Part shown: one piece after another, positions 18,247 to 25,970 of the stretch
How positions within the stretch are numbered: the stretch's first letter is position 1
Layout: each line of letters opens with the position of its first letter
Assembly: GCF_003967355.1 (NCBI RefSeq)
Contig: NZ_BIFH01000054.1
Location: 31,784-95,783, forward strand
Length of the DNA stretch: 64,000 bases
Direction of reading: 5' to 3'
Source: Embleya hyalina
GTDB taxonomy: Bacteria > Actinomycetota > Actinomycetes > Streptomycetales > Streptomycetaceae
Position numbers and translations under genes: made by a program
The notes under the pieces: model-generated
Databases searched by the model: none
The model's input: only the letters and a program-made list of their open reading frames with translations
Told to the model about the DNA's origin: nothing

Positions 18247-18414
18247 GGGAGGTGGCAACGTCGAGGTGCCCGAGATCGAGGCGATCGGGCTTCAAGGCGC
18301 TCTACCGCTGAGCTACCGCCGGCGAACCGGCGACCGGGACTCGAACCCGGGACCACCCCAACAAAAGGAAGAATTCCCGGTCTGCGCACCGGGCACCCCG
18401 ACGTTGATCCTCCC
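18247..18414 (-). ncRNA. Bacterial Y RNA (YrlA-like) with permuted tRNA-like module
   Basis: Read on the minus strand, arms CAACGTCGGGGTGCCCG and CGGGCACCTCGACGTTG pair over 17 bp with one G-U, and GGGAGG/CCTCCC extends the stem beyond a small internal loop. Between the arms lies a tRNA-like module in circularly permuted order. First comes a T-arm, CCGGGTTCGAGTCCCGG (18334-18350). Then acceptor-like halves CGCCGG and CCGGCG are joined by a UUCG loop (about 18318-18332). Last is a D-arm, GCTCAGCGGTAGAGC (18299-18313). This is the layout described for YrlA RNAs, which bind Ro60 by the long stem and mimic tRNA with the module. Its position just upstream of the Ro60 gene supports the call. End positions are estimated. 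Confidence 0.88.
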
Positions 18415-18436
18415 GAGATCGAGATGACGCGCGGCG

Positions 18437-18515
18437 GTGGGACCAGGTCCCACTTCTGGGAAGGAAGTAGCCGCTCGTCCGCGCACCGGGAGGTGCGTTG
18501 CTTCGTGTTCGAAGC
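18437..18515. other. Cluster of three perfect hairpins upstream of the Y RNA
   Basis: Three strong inverted repeats stand in a row: GTGGGACCAGGTCCCAC (18437-18453, 7-bp stem), CGCACC-GGGA-GGTGCG (18482-18497) and GCTTCG-TGTT-CGAAGC (18500-18515). They lie just upstream of the Y RNA in its transcription direction, and no gene covers them. They could be terminators, part of a longer precursor RNA, or a second, decayed Y-type RNA: TTCGAAC in the last hairpin recalls a T-loop. Nothing else is seen between the Y RNA and the gene at 18705. Confidence 0.5.
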
Positions 18516-18704
18516 CTAGGGGCGCGGTACGGGTGGGCGACATCCATTTTTCGCGGCGGTGCGGAGGCGTCCCGTATGGGATTCCCGGTCTCGGGTGGGC
18601 GACCGTGTGGGTGGTGCGACGCTTGGGTGTATGAGCGTTTCCGCCGATCCGTGCGCCGCCGGCCGCACGATCCACCCCGACGGCCGGTGGTCGCGGGTGC
18701 GGGG

Positions 18705-18953
18705 GTGAGCTACGGCGTGGAGTACCACGTCGAGGCGGAGGCGATCCGGCGTACGCTCCCGGCCGCCGCGCGGCGGGCCTGGGCGGAGTTGGAGCGGCGG
18801 CTGCGGCACGACCCGTGGACCGCGGGCGCGCGGATGAGCGGCGGGTTGCGCGACACCCTGGAGGCGGCCTTCGCGGCACACGGGTTCGCGACGTACATCG
18901 TGCAGGAGAACCGGGTGATGGTGAGCGTGATCAACCTGGTGTGGATCGGCTGA
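18705..18953 (+). CDS. Small protein, RelE/ParE-like profile
   Basis: An 82-residue protein that I start at GTG 18705 after GCGGGGG. It has an N-terminal strand, a long central amphipathic helix pair (LPAAARRAWAELERRLRHDP) and C-terminal strands ending VMVSVINLVWIG. That helix-then-strands order resembles RelE/ParE-type ribonuclease or gyrase toxins. No antitoxin-like gene lies directly before or after, so a toxin role is only a suggestion. A longer start is possible but would run through the hairpin cluster. Confidence 0.5.
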   Translation: MSYGVEYHVEAEAIRRTLPAAARRAWAELERRLRHDPWTAGARMSGGLRDTLEAAFAAHGFATYIVQENRVMVSVINLVWIG

Positions 18954-19117
18954 GGCGGCGGGGTTCGGCCGGCGCGGGTTGGTACGCCCGGGTCGGGGAC
19001 GGCGTCGACGAGGCATTCGTGGAGGGTTGGGAGGGCTGTTCGGGACGTGGGGGCTGGTGTCATATCGTCTGGAAAACGGTGATCGTGATGGCGGTGGGAC
19101 CGGACGGGAGACAGCGG

Positions 19118-20008
19118 ATGATCACGGAGCAGGGATTGGTGGCCGAACGGTTCGAGGAGAACCGGGCGCATCTGCGGGCGGTGGCCTATCGCATGCTCGG
19201 TTCGCTCAGCGAGGCCGAGGACGCCGTGCAGGAGACGTGGCTGCGGCTGGATCGTTCCGACGTCTCCGGCGTGGAGAACCTGGCGGGTTGGCTGACCACG
19301 GTGGTCGGCCGGGTGTGTCTCGACATGCTGCGCTCGCGCAAGTCCCGACGCGAGGACGAGTGGGACACGCACGTCCCGGACCCGATCGTGACCGATGCGG
19401 ACGGGGCCGACCCCGAGCGGTCGGCGGTGCTCGCCGACTCGGTCGGGTTGGCCATGCTGGTCGTACTGGACACGTTGCCGCCCGCCGAGCGGCTCGCGTT
19501 CGTGTTGCACGACATGTTCGCGATGCCGTTCGACGACATCGCGCCGATCGTGGACAGGTCCGCCGCCGCGACGCGCCAGCTCGCCAGCCGGGCCCGCCGT
19601 CGGGTCCAAGGCGCGGCGCCCAAGCCCGATCTGCCGCGCCAGCGCCGGGTGGTGGACGCGTTTCTCGCGGCGTCGCGCGGCGGCGACTTCCAGGCCCTGC
19701 TCGATCTGCTCGACCCCGACGTGCTGCTGCGCGCCGACACCGGGGACGGCGCGCTCGGAGTGTCGCAACTCGTCCGCGGCGCCCGCGCGGTGGTCGCCCA
19801 GGCGCTCTCCTTCGCCCGGATGGCGCAGTACGCGCGGCCGGTGCTGGTCAACGGCGCCCCGGGGCTCTTCACCGCGCCGAAGGGCCGGCCGATGGGGGTC
19901 ATGGACTTCACGATCGTGGGCGACAGGATCGTCGAGATCAACATCCTCGCGGACCCGCGGCGCCTGGAGCGTCCGGAGCTTCGGGACCTGGGGTCGCCGT
20001 CGGAGTAG
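19118..20008 (+). CDS. ECF sigma factor with C-terminal SnoaL-like domain (ECF41/SigJ type)
   Basis: A 296-residue protein starting at ATG 19118, 7 bases after GGGAG; ATG 19088 would add ten residues. Region sigma-2 lies near residues 10-75 (LRAVAYRMLGSLSEAEDAVQ), and sigma-4 with LPPAERLAFVLHDMFAMPFD follows near 130-180. The last 110 residues form a SnoaL/NTF2-like domain with the VNGAPGLF segment typical of ECF41. In that group the fused domain replaces an anti-sigma factor and tunes activity. ECF41 genes usually sit beside an oxidoreductase or carboxymuconolactone-decarboxylase-type gene; none is adjacent here. Confidence 0.88.
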   Translation: MITEQGLVAERFEENRAHLRAVAYRMLGSLSEAEDAVQETWLRLDRSDVSGVENLAGWLTTVVGRVCLDMLRSRKSRREDEWDTHVPDPIVTDADGADPERSAVLADSVGLAMLVVLDTLPPAERLAFVLHDMFAMPFDDIAPIVDRSAAATRQLASRARRRVQGAAPKPDLPRQRRVVDAFLAASRGGDFQALLDLLDPDVLLRADTGDGALGVSQLVRGARAVVAQALSFARMAQYARPVLVNGAPGLFTAPKGRPMGVMDFTIVGDRIVEINILADPRRLERPELRDLGSPSE

Positions 20009-20128
20009 TCGCCGGAGCGGGGGGTGGGTCGATCCCGGGTGAGCGAACGGGGCGCCCGGGGTCGACGCGGTGCGCTTCGGGGCGCCGTCCCGCGTTCGGC
20101 GTCCGGGCCGGCTGCGGGATCCGGCCGT

Positions 20129-20827
20129 CTATCCCTGTCGTGGTGGGCGGGACAGGCCCGTGCCGCCCGGGGCGATCAGGCCGCTCTCGTAGGCGAAGAC
20201 GACCGCCTGGGCCCGATCGCGGAGGTCCAGTTTGTCGAGGATGCGGCTGACATGCGTTTTGACGGTCTGCTCGGCGAGAAAGAGGTGGGCCGCGATCTCG
20301 CCGTTGGAACGCCCCTGCGCGACCAGTCCCAGCACCTCGGTCTCGCGCGGCGTGAGCTTGCCCAGGCGGGTCGAACTCGGCCGGGTGATCGGGCGGTTGC
20401 GGGCGAAGTCCTCGATCAGCCGACGGGTGATCGAGGGCGCCAGGAGCGCGTCGCCGGCGGCGACGATGCGCACCGCCGCGATCAGGTCGGCCGGGGACGC
20501 GTCCTTGAGCAGAAAACCGCTGGCGCCCGCGCGCAGCGCCTCGTACACGTAGTCGTCGATGTCGAACGTGGTCAGCATGAGCACCCTCGGCAGCGGGTCG
20601 GACCCGCCCGGCGCGCCCAGGAGTTCGCGGGTCGCGGCCAGACCGTCCAGGACCGGCATGCGCACGTCCATCAACACCACGTCGGGCCGCGTCTCGCGGG
20701 TCAGCCGGATCGCCTCGCGCCCGTCGGCCGCCTCGCCGACCACCTCCAGGTCCGGCTGCGCCGCGAGCAACGCGGCGAAGCCGGCGCGGATCATCGACTG
20801 GTCGTCGGCGATCAATACGGTGGTCAT
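20129..20827 (-). CDS. NarL/LuxR-family response regulator
   Basis: A 232-residue two-domain regulator. The receiver domain has the acidic pair DD at 8-9, phospho-acceptor Asp54 (VVLMDVRMP) and a late KDAS lysine. The C-terminal LuxR-type helix-turn-helix starts near LTPRETEVLGLVAQGRSN. The ATG at 20827 overlaps the stop of the kinase gene by 4 bases. It is the output of the adjacent histidine kinase and probably activates or represses local genes; targets are unknown. Confidence 0.95.
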   Translation of the reverse strand: MTTVLIADDQSMIRAGFAALLAAQPDLEVVGEAADGREAIRLTRETRPDVVLMDVRMPVLDGLAATRELLGAPGGSDPLPRVLMLTTFDIDDYVYEALRAGASGFLLKDASPADLIAAVRIVAAGDALLAPSITRRLIEDFARNRPITRPSSTRLGKLTPRETEVLGLVAQGRSNGEIAAHLFLAEQTVKTHVSRILDKLDLRDRAQAVVFAYESGLIAPGGTGLSRPPRQG

Positions 20828-22230
20828 GCCACTCCAGGGGTTGACGGGGCCGAGCCGGCGGCGGCCGGCGGCAGGGGAAGTACGGCGGCGACGCGGAAGC
20901 CGCCGTCGGGTAGCGACTCGGTACGCAACTCCCCGGCCAGCATGGCGACTCGCTCGCGCATGCCGATCAGACCCTGGCCGCCGACCCCCGGCCCCCGGCC
21001 CGAGTCGGTCTCGGCGGAGGCGGGTTCGACGGGCCGACCGCCGTGTGTGGGCGCGGAGTTGCGGACGTCGATGCGCAGCGCCGAGGCGTCGCCGGACAGG
21101 GTCACCCGTACCGCGGCGCCGGGCGCGTGCCGGACCACGTTGCTCAGCGATTCCTGGACCAGGCGGTACGCGGACAGTTGTACGCCCACCGGGACCCGGT
21201 CCGGCGCGGGCACGGTGTCCGTGATGGACAGGTGCGCGTCCAGGCCGGCACGGTGCGCGGTCTCGATCAGCACGGGCAGGTCGGCCAGGCCGGGTTGCGG
21301 GCTGTGCTCCGCTCCGGCGGCGCCGTCTCCCGTGCCGGTGTCCGCGTCCTGGCGCAGGACGTGCAGCAGTCGGCGCATCTCGGTGAGCGAGCGACGCGCC
21401 TCGGCGGCGATCGTGCCGAACTCGTCGACGGCGGCGGGTGGCAGGTCGGCGATCCGGTAGGGCGCGCTGTCCGCCTGCACGGTGATCACCGACATGTGGT
21501 GGGCGACCACGTCGTGCAACTCGCGGGCGATGCGGGCGCGTTCCTCCAGGAGGGCGCGTCGGGCGTGTTCGGCCCGGCCGATCTCCTCGACCAGGACCAG
21601 TCGGCGCTGCGCGTCGCCGCGACTGCCGATCGCCTCGGCGGTGAGCGGGGCCAGGGCGGACAGGATCGAGATCGGCAGCAGTTCCTCGGCGCGGATCGGG
21701 CCGCGCGTCGCGGCGAGCAGGACGCCCGACGCGAGCAGGGCCAGCCACAGTACGAGGAGCACCCGGCGCGGGGCCCGCAGGGCGACCACGGTGAGCACCA
21801 CGACCAGGGAGAACACCGACGTCACCGGCCACGGCCACGGCTCGGCGGAGGACACCGGGTGGGCGGGTACGGCGGTGGCGATCGCCGCGGCCAGGGCCAA
21901 CCACCAGGCCGGCAGCGGGCGATACAGGCACAGCAGGACCGGGACGGCGCGGGCGATCGCGGCGATCGTCGTCCCGGCGGCGCCCAGGTCGTAGTGCTGG
22001 TGGAGGTCGAGCCACCCCACGACCGTGATCACGAGGGCGGCCAGGGTCAGCACCCGCACGGTACGGCGCGTGGGCGGGAGCGGGGCCACCGAGGAGGGCG
22101 ACACCGCCTCGCGCAGCGCGGACCGGATCGTCGCCGGCCGAACGATCTTCACGGTTGGTGATGGTATGCCGGGAACTGGTGGTCGGTGGGACGGAGCGGG
22201 GGTCGAGCCGGCTTCGAGGGTCTTGTGCAT
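20824..22230 (-). CDS. Sensor histidine kinase (HisKA_3 type)
   Basis: A 468-residue membrane kinase. Hydrophobic segments between residues about 58 and 205 form five or six helices. The phospho-acceptor His239 sits in ARELHDVVAHHMSVI, the HisKA_3 signature, and the ATPase domain shows an N-box near ESLSNVVRHA and a GQGLIGMRERV G-box. It autophosphorylates and passes phosphate to the overlapping response regulator. A start at the later GTG for residue 27 is possible. It is the middle gene of a three-gene operon with the putative sensor protein. Confidence 0.92.
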   Translation of the reverse strand: MHKTLEAGSTPAPSHRPPVPGIPSPTVKIVRPATIRSALREAVSPSSVAPLPPTRRTVRVLTLAALVITVVGWLDLHQHYDLGAAGTTIAAIARAVPVLLCLYRPLPAWWLALAAAIATAVPAHPVSSAEPWPWPVTSVFSLVVVLTVVALRAPRRVLLVLWLALLASGVLLAATRGPIRAEELLPISILSALAPLTAEAIGSRGDAQRRLVLVEEIGRAEHARRALLEERARIARELHDVVAHHMSVITVQADSAPYRIADLPPAAVDEFGTIAAEARRSLTEMRRLLHVLRQDADTGTGDGAAGAEHSPQPGLADLPVLIETAHRAGLDAHLSITDTVPAPDRVPVGVQLSAYRLVQESLSNVVRHAPGAAVRVTLSGDASALRIDVRNSAPTHGGRPVEPASAETDSGRGPGVGGQGLIGMRERVAMLAGELRTESLPDGGFRVAAVLPLPPAAAGSAPSTPGVA

Positions 22231-22305
22231 GGTGGCGTCCGGGGGTCGGCGCGGGGATGCGGCCGGGTGGGGGGTGGCGTGGGTCCGGGTCGGGTTTCGG
22301 TGGGG

Positions 22306-22893
22306 TCAGGCTCCGTCTTCGCTGCGGAAGGTGCGACGTGCACCGGCTGCCCGGAGGTTGGTCAGGCCCTGGATCAGGCACAGGCAGACGGCGAAGAAGG
22401 CGAGGGCGCCGATCGTGTGCACGGCCCAGACGCCGGCCAGGGTCGGGCCGCCCCACGCGTCGTGATAATCGGTGTGGCCGTACCAGATCGGGTAGGTCAG
22501 GTTGCGGATCGTGTTGCCGTAGGCGTACGCGGCCAGGACCAGCGTCGGTACGCCGAGCGCCGTGTCGAGGATGGCGTGGCGGAGGATCCGGACGGCGCCC
22601 GGGGCGGCGGCCCGATCGTTCGTGGCGCCGATGTGGTGGTCGCCGCCGGTGCGCGGGGCCAGGAATCGGCGGGCCGCGGCGAGTTGCAGGCGCCCGGCGC
22701 GGGACGAACGGCCGCCGAGCGTCAGGACGATGCCGATCAGGCCGAGCGGCAACGCGAGGAACGCGTACGCGGAGCGCCGGGCGGCCTCGGACACCGACGC
22801 CGGCGCGAACCGGCGCGGCGGGCGACGGGCCCGGGTCGGGGTCGAGGCGGCCGGCGGGGTGCCGGAGGCGGGGCGGCTGGCGGTGGATGCCAT
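22306..22893 (-). CDS. Membrane protein of the putative-sensor-domain type
   Basis: A 195-residue protein starting at ATG 22893, six bases after AAGGA. After a Pro/Ala-rich leader it has a RRSAYAFLALPLGLIGIVL segment and two more membrane helices, resembling the N-terminal sensor domain found fused to some actinobacterial histidine kinases. Here it is a separate gene 75 bases upstream of a kinase on the same strand. It may sense a membrane signal for that kinase; this is inferred from context. Confidence 0.65.
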   Translation of the reverse strand: MASTASRPASGTPPAASTPTRARRPPRRFAPASVSEAARRSAYAFLALPLGLIGIVLTLGGRSSRAGRLQLAAARRFLAPRTGGDHHIGATNDRAAAPGAVRILRHAILDTALGVPTLVLAAYAYGNTIRNLTYPIWYGHTDYHDAWGGPTLAGVWAVHTIGALAFFAVCLCLIQGLTNLRAAGARRTFRSEDGA

Positions 22894-23213
22894 GGCGGGT
22901 CCTTGGGGTGGGTACCGGGAGCCGGGCACGAGGAGTTCGGCGGGCCGGGGCGTACCGGTTCGTCGCCGGTGGGCGCTCGGTCGGCGCCGTGGACTCCACG
23001 CTAGGAGGCGGGCCGCCGGTGGGCATCACACTGCGGCGCCAACCCGGGAGTGATACCGGGGTAGGGGGTCGACGGCCGGCCGCGATGGGTGCGGGTCGCC
23101 ATGCGGGCGTCGGTCCGGCGGCACCGGCCCGTGACCTCGGACGCCTCTCCCGTACCGTCCGGTGAACACGTTGGTAGGTTGATCGGTGTAGTCGATCATC
23201 AGGGGGATGAGAC

Positions 23214-24161
23214 ATGACCGGACGCGTGCGACCACGTTTGCGGCGGGGGCTGGGTACGGCGGTCGGCGGCGCGGTGCTGCTGCTGGTGACCGCCGCATGC
23301 GGGAACGGGTCGGGCTTCGGCGATCGGGGCCTGGGCGAGGAGGCGCCGAGCGGGGGCGGGGGCGGCGGCAAGGCCTACGCCGGAGCCGCGGCGGCGGTCT
23401 TCGCCGCGGTGGACAAGGTGCACGGCACCGAATCGGTCGCGATCACGGTGCAGCAGAAGTTGCCCGGCGGCCAGGGCTCGAACGCGCAGGGCGCGATCAA
23501 GTTCGGTGACGCGGGCGGGCTGCGGATGACCATGTCGATGCCGCAGGGCGTCGTCCCGGGCATGCCGGCGAAGATCGAGACGCTGGTGACGCCGACGGCG
23601 ATGTACATGAACATGGGCCAGGCGCTCGCCGCCGACACCGGCGGCAAGTCCTGGCTCAAGATGGACTTCACCGCCCTGGGCTCGATGGACAAGACCGGTG
23701 CCCTCGCGGCGGTGGGCGAACTGCTGAACAAGGGCCTCGGCCAGCAGGACCCCACCAGTCAACTCTCGTTGCTCAAGGGGTCCGGCGACATCGCCGAGGT
23801 CGGCAGGGAGGACCTGGCCGGTCGGCCGACCGTGCACTACAAGGGCACGGTCGACATGGCCAAGGCCGGCCAACTCGGCGCGGAAGCACTCGGGTTGAGC
23901 GCCAAGACCCTGGAAAGCCTGCGCGCCGCGAACGAGGCGATCGGAGCCACGTCGTCGACCATCGAGGTGTGGATCGACGCCAAGACCGACCTCCCGGTCC
24001 GGCAGTCGGTGCGCACGCCGACCAAGGTCGGCGAGGTGGGCAGCACGGTGGACTACCGGGACTGGGGAACCAGGGTCGACGTGACGCCGCCCCCGGCGAG
24101 CGCGACGGTGGACTTCCGGGAACTCGTCGACAAGGAGCGGGGCGGGGCCGAGGCGGCCTGA
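23214..24161 (+). CDS. Lipoprotein, LppX/LprG-like
   Basis: A 315-residue secreted lipoprotein: basic start, hydrophobic core and lipobox VTAAC near residue 29, then a Gly-rich linker. The mature part alternates strands (AITVQQKLPGG, LRMTMSMPQG, TAMYMNMG, TSSTIEVWIDAKTDLPVRQSV) in the pattern of actinobacterial lipid-carrier-like lipoproteins with a half-barrel fold. The IDAKTDLPVR phrase near the C terminus is characteristic of that group. Divergent from the sensor operon with about 320 bases between, which must hold both promoters. Ligand unknown. Confidence 0.8.
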   Translation: MTGRVRPRLRRGLGTAVGGAVLLLVTAACGNGSGFGDRGLGEEAPSGGGGGGKAYAGAAAAVFAAVDKVHGTESVAITVQQKLPGGQGSNAQGAIKFGDAGGLRMTMSMPQGVVPGMPAKIETLVTPTAMYMNMGQALAADTGGKSWLKMDFTALGSMDKTGALAAVGELLNKGLGQQDPTSQLSLLKGSGDIAEVGREDLAGRPTVHYKGTVDMAKAGQLGAEALGLSAKTLESLRAANEAIGATSSTIEVWIDAKTDLPVRQSVRTPTKVGEVGSTVDYRDWGTRVDVTPPPASATVDFRELVDKERGGAEAA

Positions 24162-24284
24162 CCCGGGACCGGGTGTCGTAGCGGACGAGCGTGGCCGTCG
24201 GGTCGGGTGACCCGGCGGCCGCGGCGGGTTTCGGCCTGGGGCCGATACCGCAAGAGTGGGTGACCCGCCGAGATCGAGGCGGCA

Positions 24285-24348
24285 GCGGAGACCGGGACTC
24301 GAGGCCCCGTACATTTCACCGCCCTTGCGGGCTCCATGGAGTATCCGC
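24285..24348 (-). ncRNA. Degenerate tRNA-like structured element
   Basis: On the minus strand 64 bases begin GCGGATA and end TCTCCGC, giving six of seven acceptor-like pairs. Inside are CTCCATGGAG, a GCCC-GCAA-GGGC hairpin with a GNRA loop (24321-24332), and a T-arm-like CGGGGCCTCGAGTCCCG (24293-24309). The D-loop is too short, the T-loop lacks the usual TTC, and no CCA follows, so it is not a normal tRNA. GCCTCGATCTCGG, also present in the Y RNA region, lies just beyond its end. It may be a tRNA remnant or an unrecognised small RNA. The rest of the 24162-24483 gap shows nothing else. Confidence 0.35.
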
Positions 24349-24483
24349 GACCTGCGCACCGGGGGTCGGGCGAAACCGTAGCGCGCGAGGGCGGTTCGGC
24401 GCGCGGATTATCCGGCGGGGCGTGCCCGGGCCCGATGCGTAGGGGCCGACACGGCGGCCCCTACGGCCGGTCCTCGCCGAAGG

Positions 24484-24639
24484 TCAGGAGGAGTGCGCGC
24501 GGGTCTCGGCGTCCTTCTTCGCGTAGTGCTCGCGCTCGCGCCGATCCGCGCGCAGGATGCCCCGGATCACGAACGTGAAGCCGACCGCGACCGCGAGGAA
24601 AGGGGTGAGTTCGGCGAAAGCGCCGAGTGCGTCCAACAC
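24484..24639 (-). CDS. Small membrane protein, 51 aa
   Basis: I start this gene at GTG 24639, five bases after GGGAG. The product has one hydrophobic helix (about residues 11-30) followed by a highly charged cytoplasmic tail, RREREHYAKKDAETRAHSS. The longer reading frame upstream is Arg/Pro-rich shadow. The ribosome site and helix-plus-charged-tail pattern support expression. Function unknown. Confidence 0.55.
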   Translation of the reverse strand: MLDALGAFAELTPFLAVAVGFTFVIRGILRADRREREHYAKKDAETRAHSS

Positions 24640-24862
24640 GATGACTCCCAAGGGTGGTGCAGCCGGCCGACCGCGCCCTCGGCAGTACCGAGGGCACGAA
24701 CCGGAGACGGCTCGCTCCGCCGTTCGTCGTCCGAGCGGCGGGACAACCCTACCGCCCGCCCCCGCGTCAACCACCGGCGACCGTGTACCTCGGACGGAGG
24801 ACCCGGTCCGGCGCTCGGGCCGCGGCTACCGGGCGGGCCACGATCGTGATTGACTCGCCGGC

Positions 24863-25150
24863 GTGTCGCTCGACCTCATCGTTGTCTACACGTCGCGGCT
24901 CGACGCGTGCCACGAGTTCTACGCGTCGCTCGGCCTGACCCTGGTCCGCGAGCGGCACGGCAGCGGTCCCGAGCACTACGCCGCGACCCTCGCCGACGGC
25001 ACCGTGGTGGAGCTGTATCCGGCGCGCCCGGACCGGTTGACCGGCTATCTGCGGCTCGGCCTCGTATTGGCCGCCGACTCGCCGCTCCCGAGGGGGCGCC
25101 ATCTGTTGACCGACCCCGACGGGCGGAGCGTGGACGTACGCGTGGGGTGA
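24863..25150 (+). CDS. VOC (glyoxalase/bleomycin-resistance) family protein
   Basis: A short, single-module VOC protein of 95 residues from GTG 24863. LDLIVVYTSRLDACHEFYASLGL at the start and LLTDPDGRSVDVRVG at the end are the typical beta-alpha-beta-beta-beta framing strands, with an ELYPA strand in the middle that usually carries a metal-binding glutamate. It would act as a dimer. Reaction unknown; members include lyases, isomerases and drug-binding proteins. Confidence 0.75.
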   Translation: MSLDLIVVYTSRLDACHEFYASLGLTLVRERHGSGPEHYAATLADGTVVELYPARPDRLTGYLRLGLVLAADSPLPRGRHLLTDPDGRSVDVRVG

Positions 25151-25160
25151 GTCGACGGGG

Positions 25161-25595
25161 TCAGCGGGGGCCGCCGGTGGCCTCGGCGAAGCGGCGCAGG
25201 TCCTCGACGTGCGCACCCCAGCCGTCGCGGTGGGCGGCGGCCAGGTTCGCCCCGTCGGGCAGGCGGCTCCAGCCGGTCTCGCGGACCCGGAGCTGGGTGC
25301 CGGGGCGGGCCCTGGTCAGCTCGATGGTCACCGTCGTGGACACGGCCCAGTCGTCGTCGGCCCAGGTGAAGCGCAACAGCCGACAGGGGTCGAGCGTCTC
25401 GACCCGCCCGGTGGTCAGCCGCGCCTCGCCGTCGGCCCCGCTCCAGCGCTCCGAGAGCCGGCCGTTCACCCGTGCGTCCAGGTCGAGATAGCTCCACCAC
25501 ATGGCACGCGTGTCCGGGTCCACGAGGGCATGCCACACGGCCTCGGTGGGCGCGGCGATCACGACACTGACCTCGACGAGCGGTTCACGGACCAT
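25161..25595 (-). CDS. SRPBCC/AHSA1-family protein
   Basis: A 144-residue protein with the START/Bet v1-like fold of the AHSA1 group. The opening strand VEVSVVIAAPTEAVWHAL, DPDTRAMWW, and the C-terminal GWGAHVEDLRRFAEA helix match the family. Members bind hydrophobic ligands, and some are linked to toxin-resistance or Hsp90 activation. Start ATG 25595 is preferred; the upstream GTG at 25625 has no better site. Convergent with the VOC gene, 10 bases apart. Confidence 0.8.
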   Translation of the reverse strand: MVREPLVEVSVVIAAPTEAVWHALVDPDTRAMWWSYLDLDARVNGRLSERWSGADGEARLTTGRVETLDPCRLLRFTWADDDWAVSTTVTIELTRARPGTQLRVRETGWSRLPDGANLAAAHRDGWGAHVEDLRRFAEATGGPR

Positions 25596-25970
25596 GAACC
25601 AACCGTAGATCTCACGAACACCCACGTCAGCCCACGAACGGTCCGCTGAAGGTCAAGACTGCACCACCCCCGCGCGCCCCCGCGCGCCCCCGGGAGGGAG
25701 CCGACTCCGGCGCGCGCGGAGAAGGGAGGCGCGGAGGACGATCGGGCCGGCCGGGGCGAGCGAAGCCGGCCCGCCCTGGGTCGGCGCGGGATGTCCGTGC
25801 GGTTGTGCCGCGTCCCGGAGGTACCGGGGGTGGAACGACCTTTGTTCGTGTGGCGGCATCGTGGGCGCGGGGATCCCGGGGATTGTCGATTGGGGACCTT
25901 CCCGGATGGGGAACGCACAGCACAGGACACGTGCGTACCCCGCGTCACCGGCCCTCGGGAGGATCCGCCC
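25596..25970. other. Intergenic region with low-complexity GC runs
   Basis: About 375 bases without a convincing gene. A purine/pyrimidine-poor run of repeated CGCGCGCCCCC blocks lies near 25667-25690 on the SRPBCC side. The right half presumably holds the promoter of the EboA-like gene; I could not pick out a clear -10/-35 pair. Reading frames that cross it are Arg/Pro-rich and not believed. Confidence 0.5.

Noticed and set aside
18299..18350. Ordinary tRNA gene on the minus strand
   Set aside because: T-arm precedes D-arm, the acceptor halves are joined by a UUCG loop, and there is no anticodon arm in the right place; the Y RNA explanation fits better.
19050..19117. ECF41 autoregulatory promoter before the sigma factor gene
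   Set aside because: TGTCATA is followed immediately by CGTC without the usual spacer, so the match is not convincing.
20828..23371. N-terminal extension of the response regulator frame (1080 codons)
   Set aside because: It crosses the kinase and sensor genes in another frame and has shadow composition; the regulator begins at ATG 20827.
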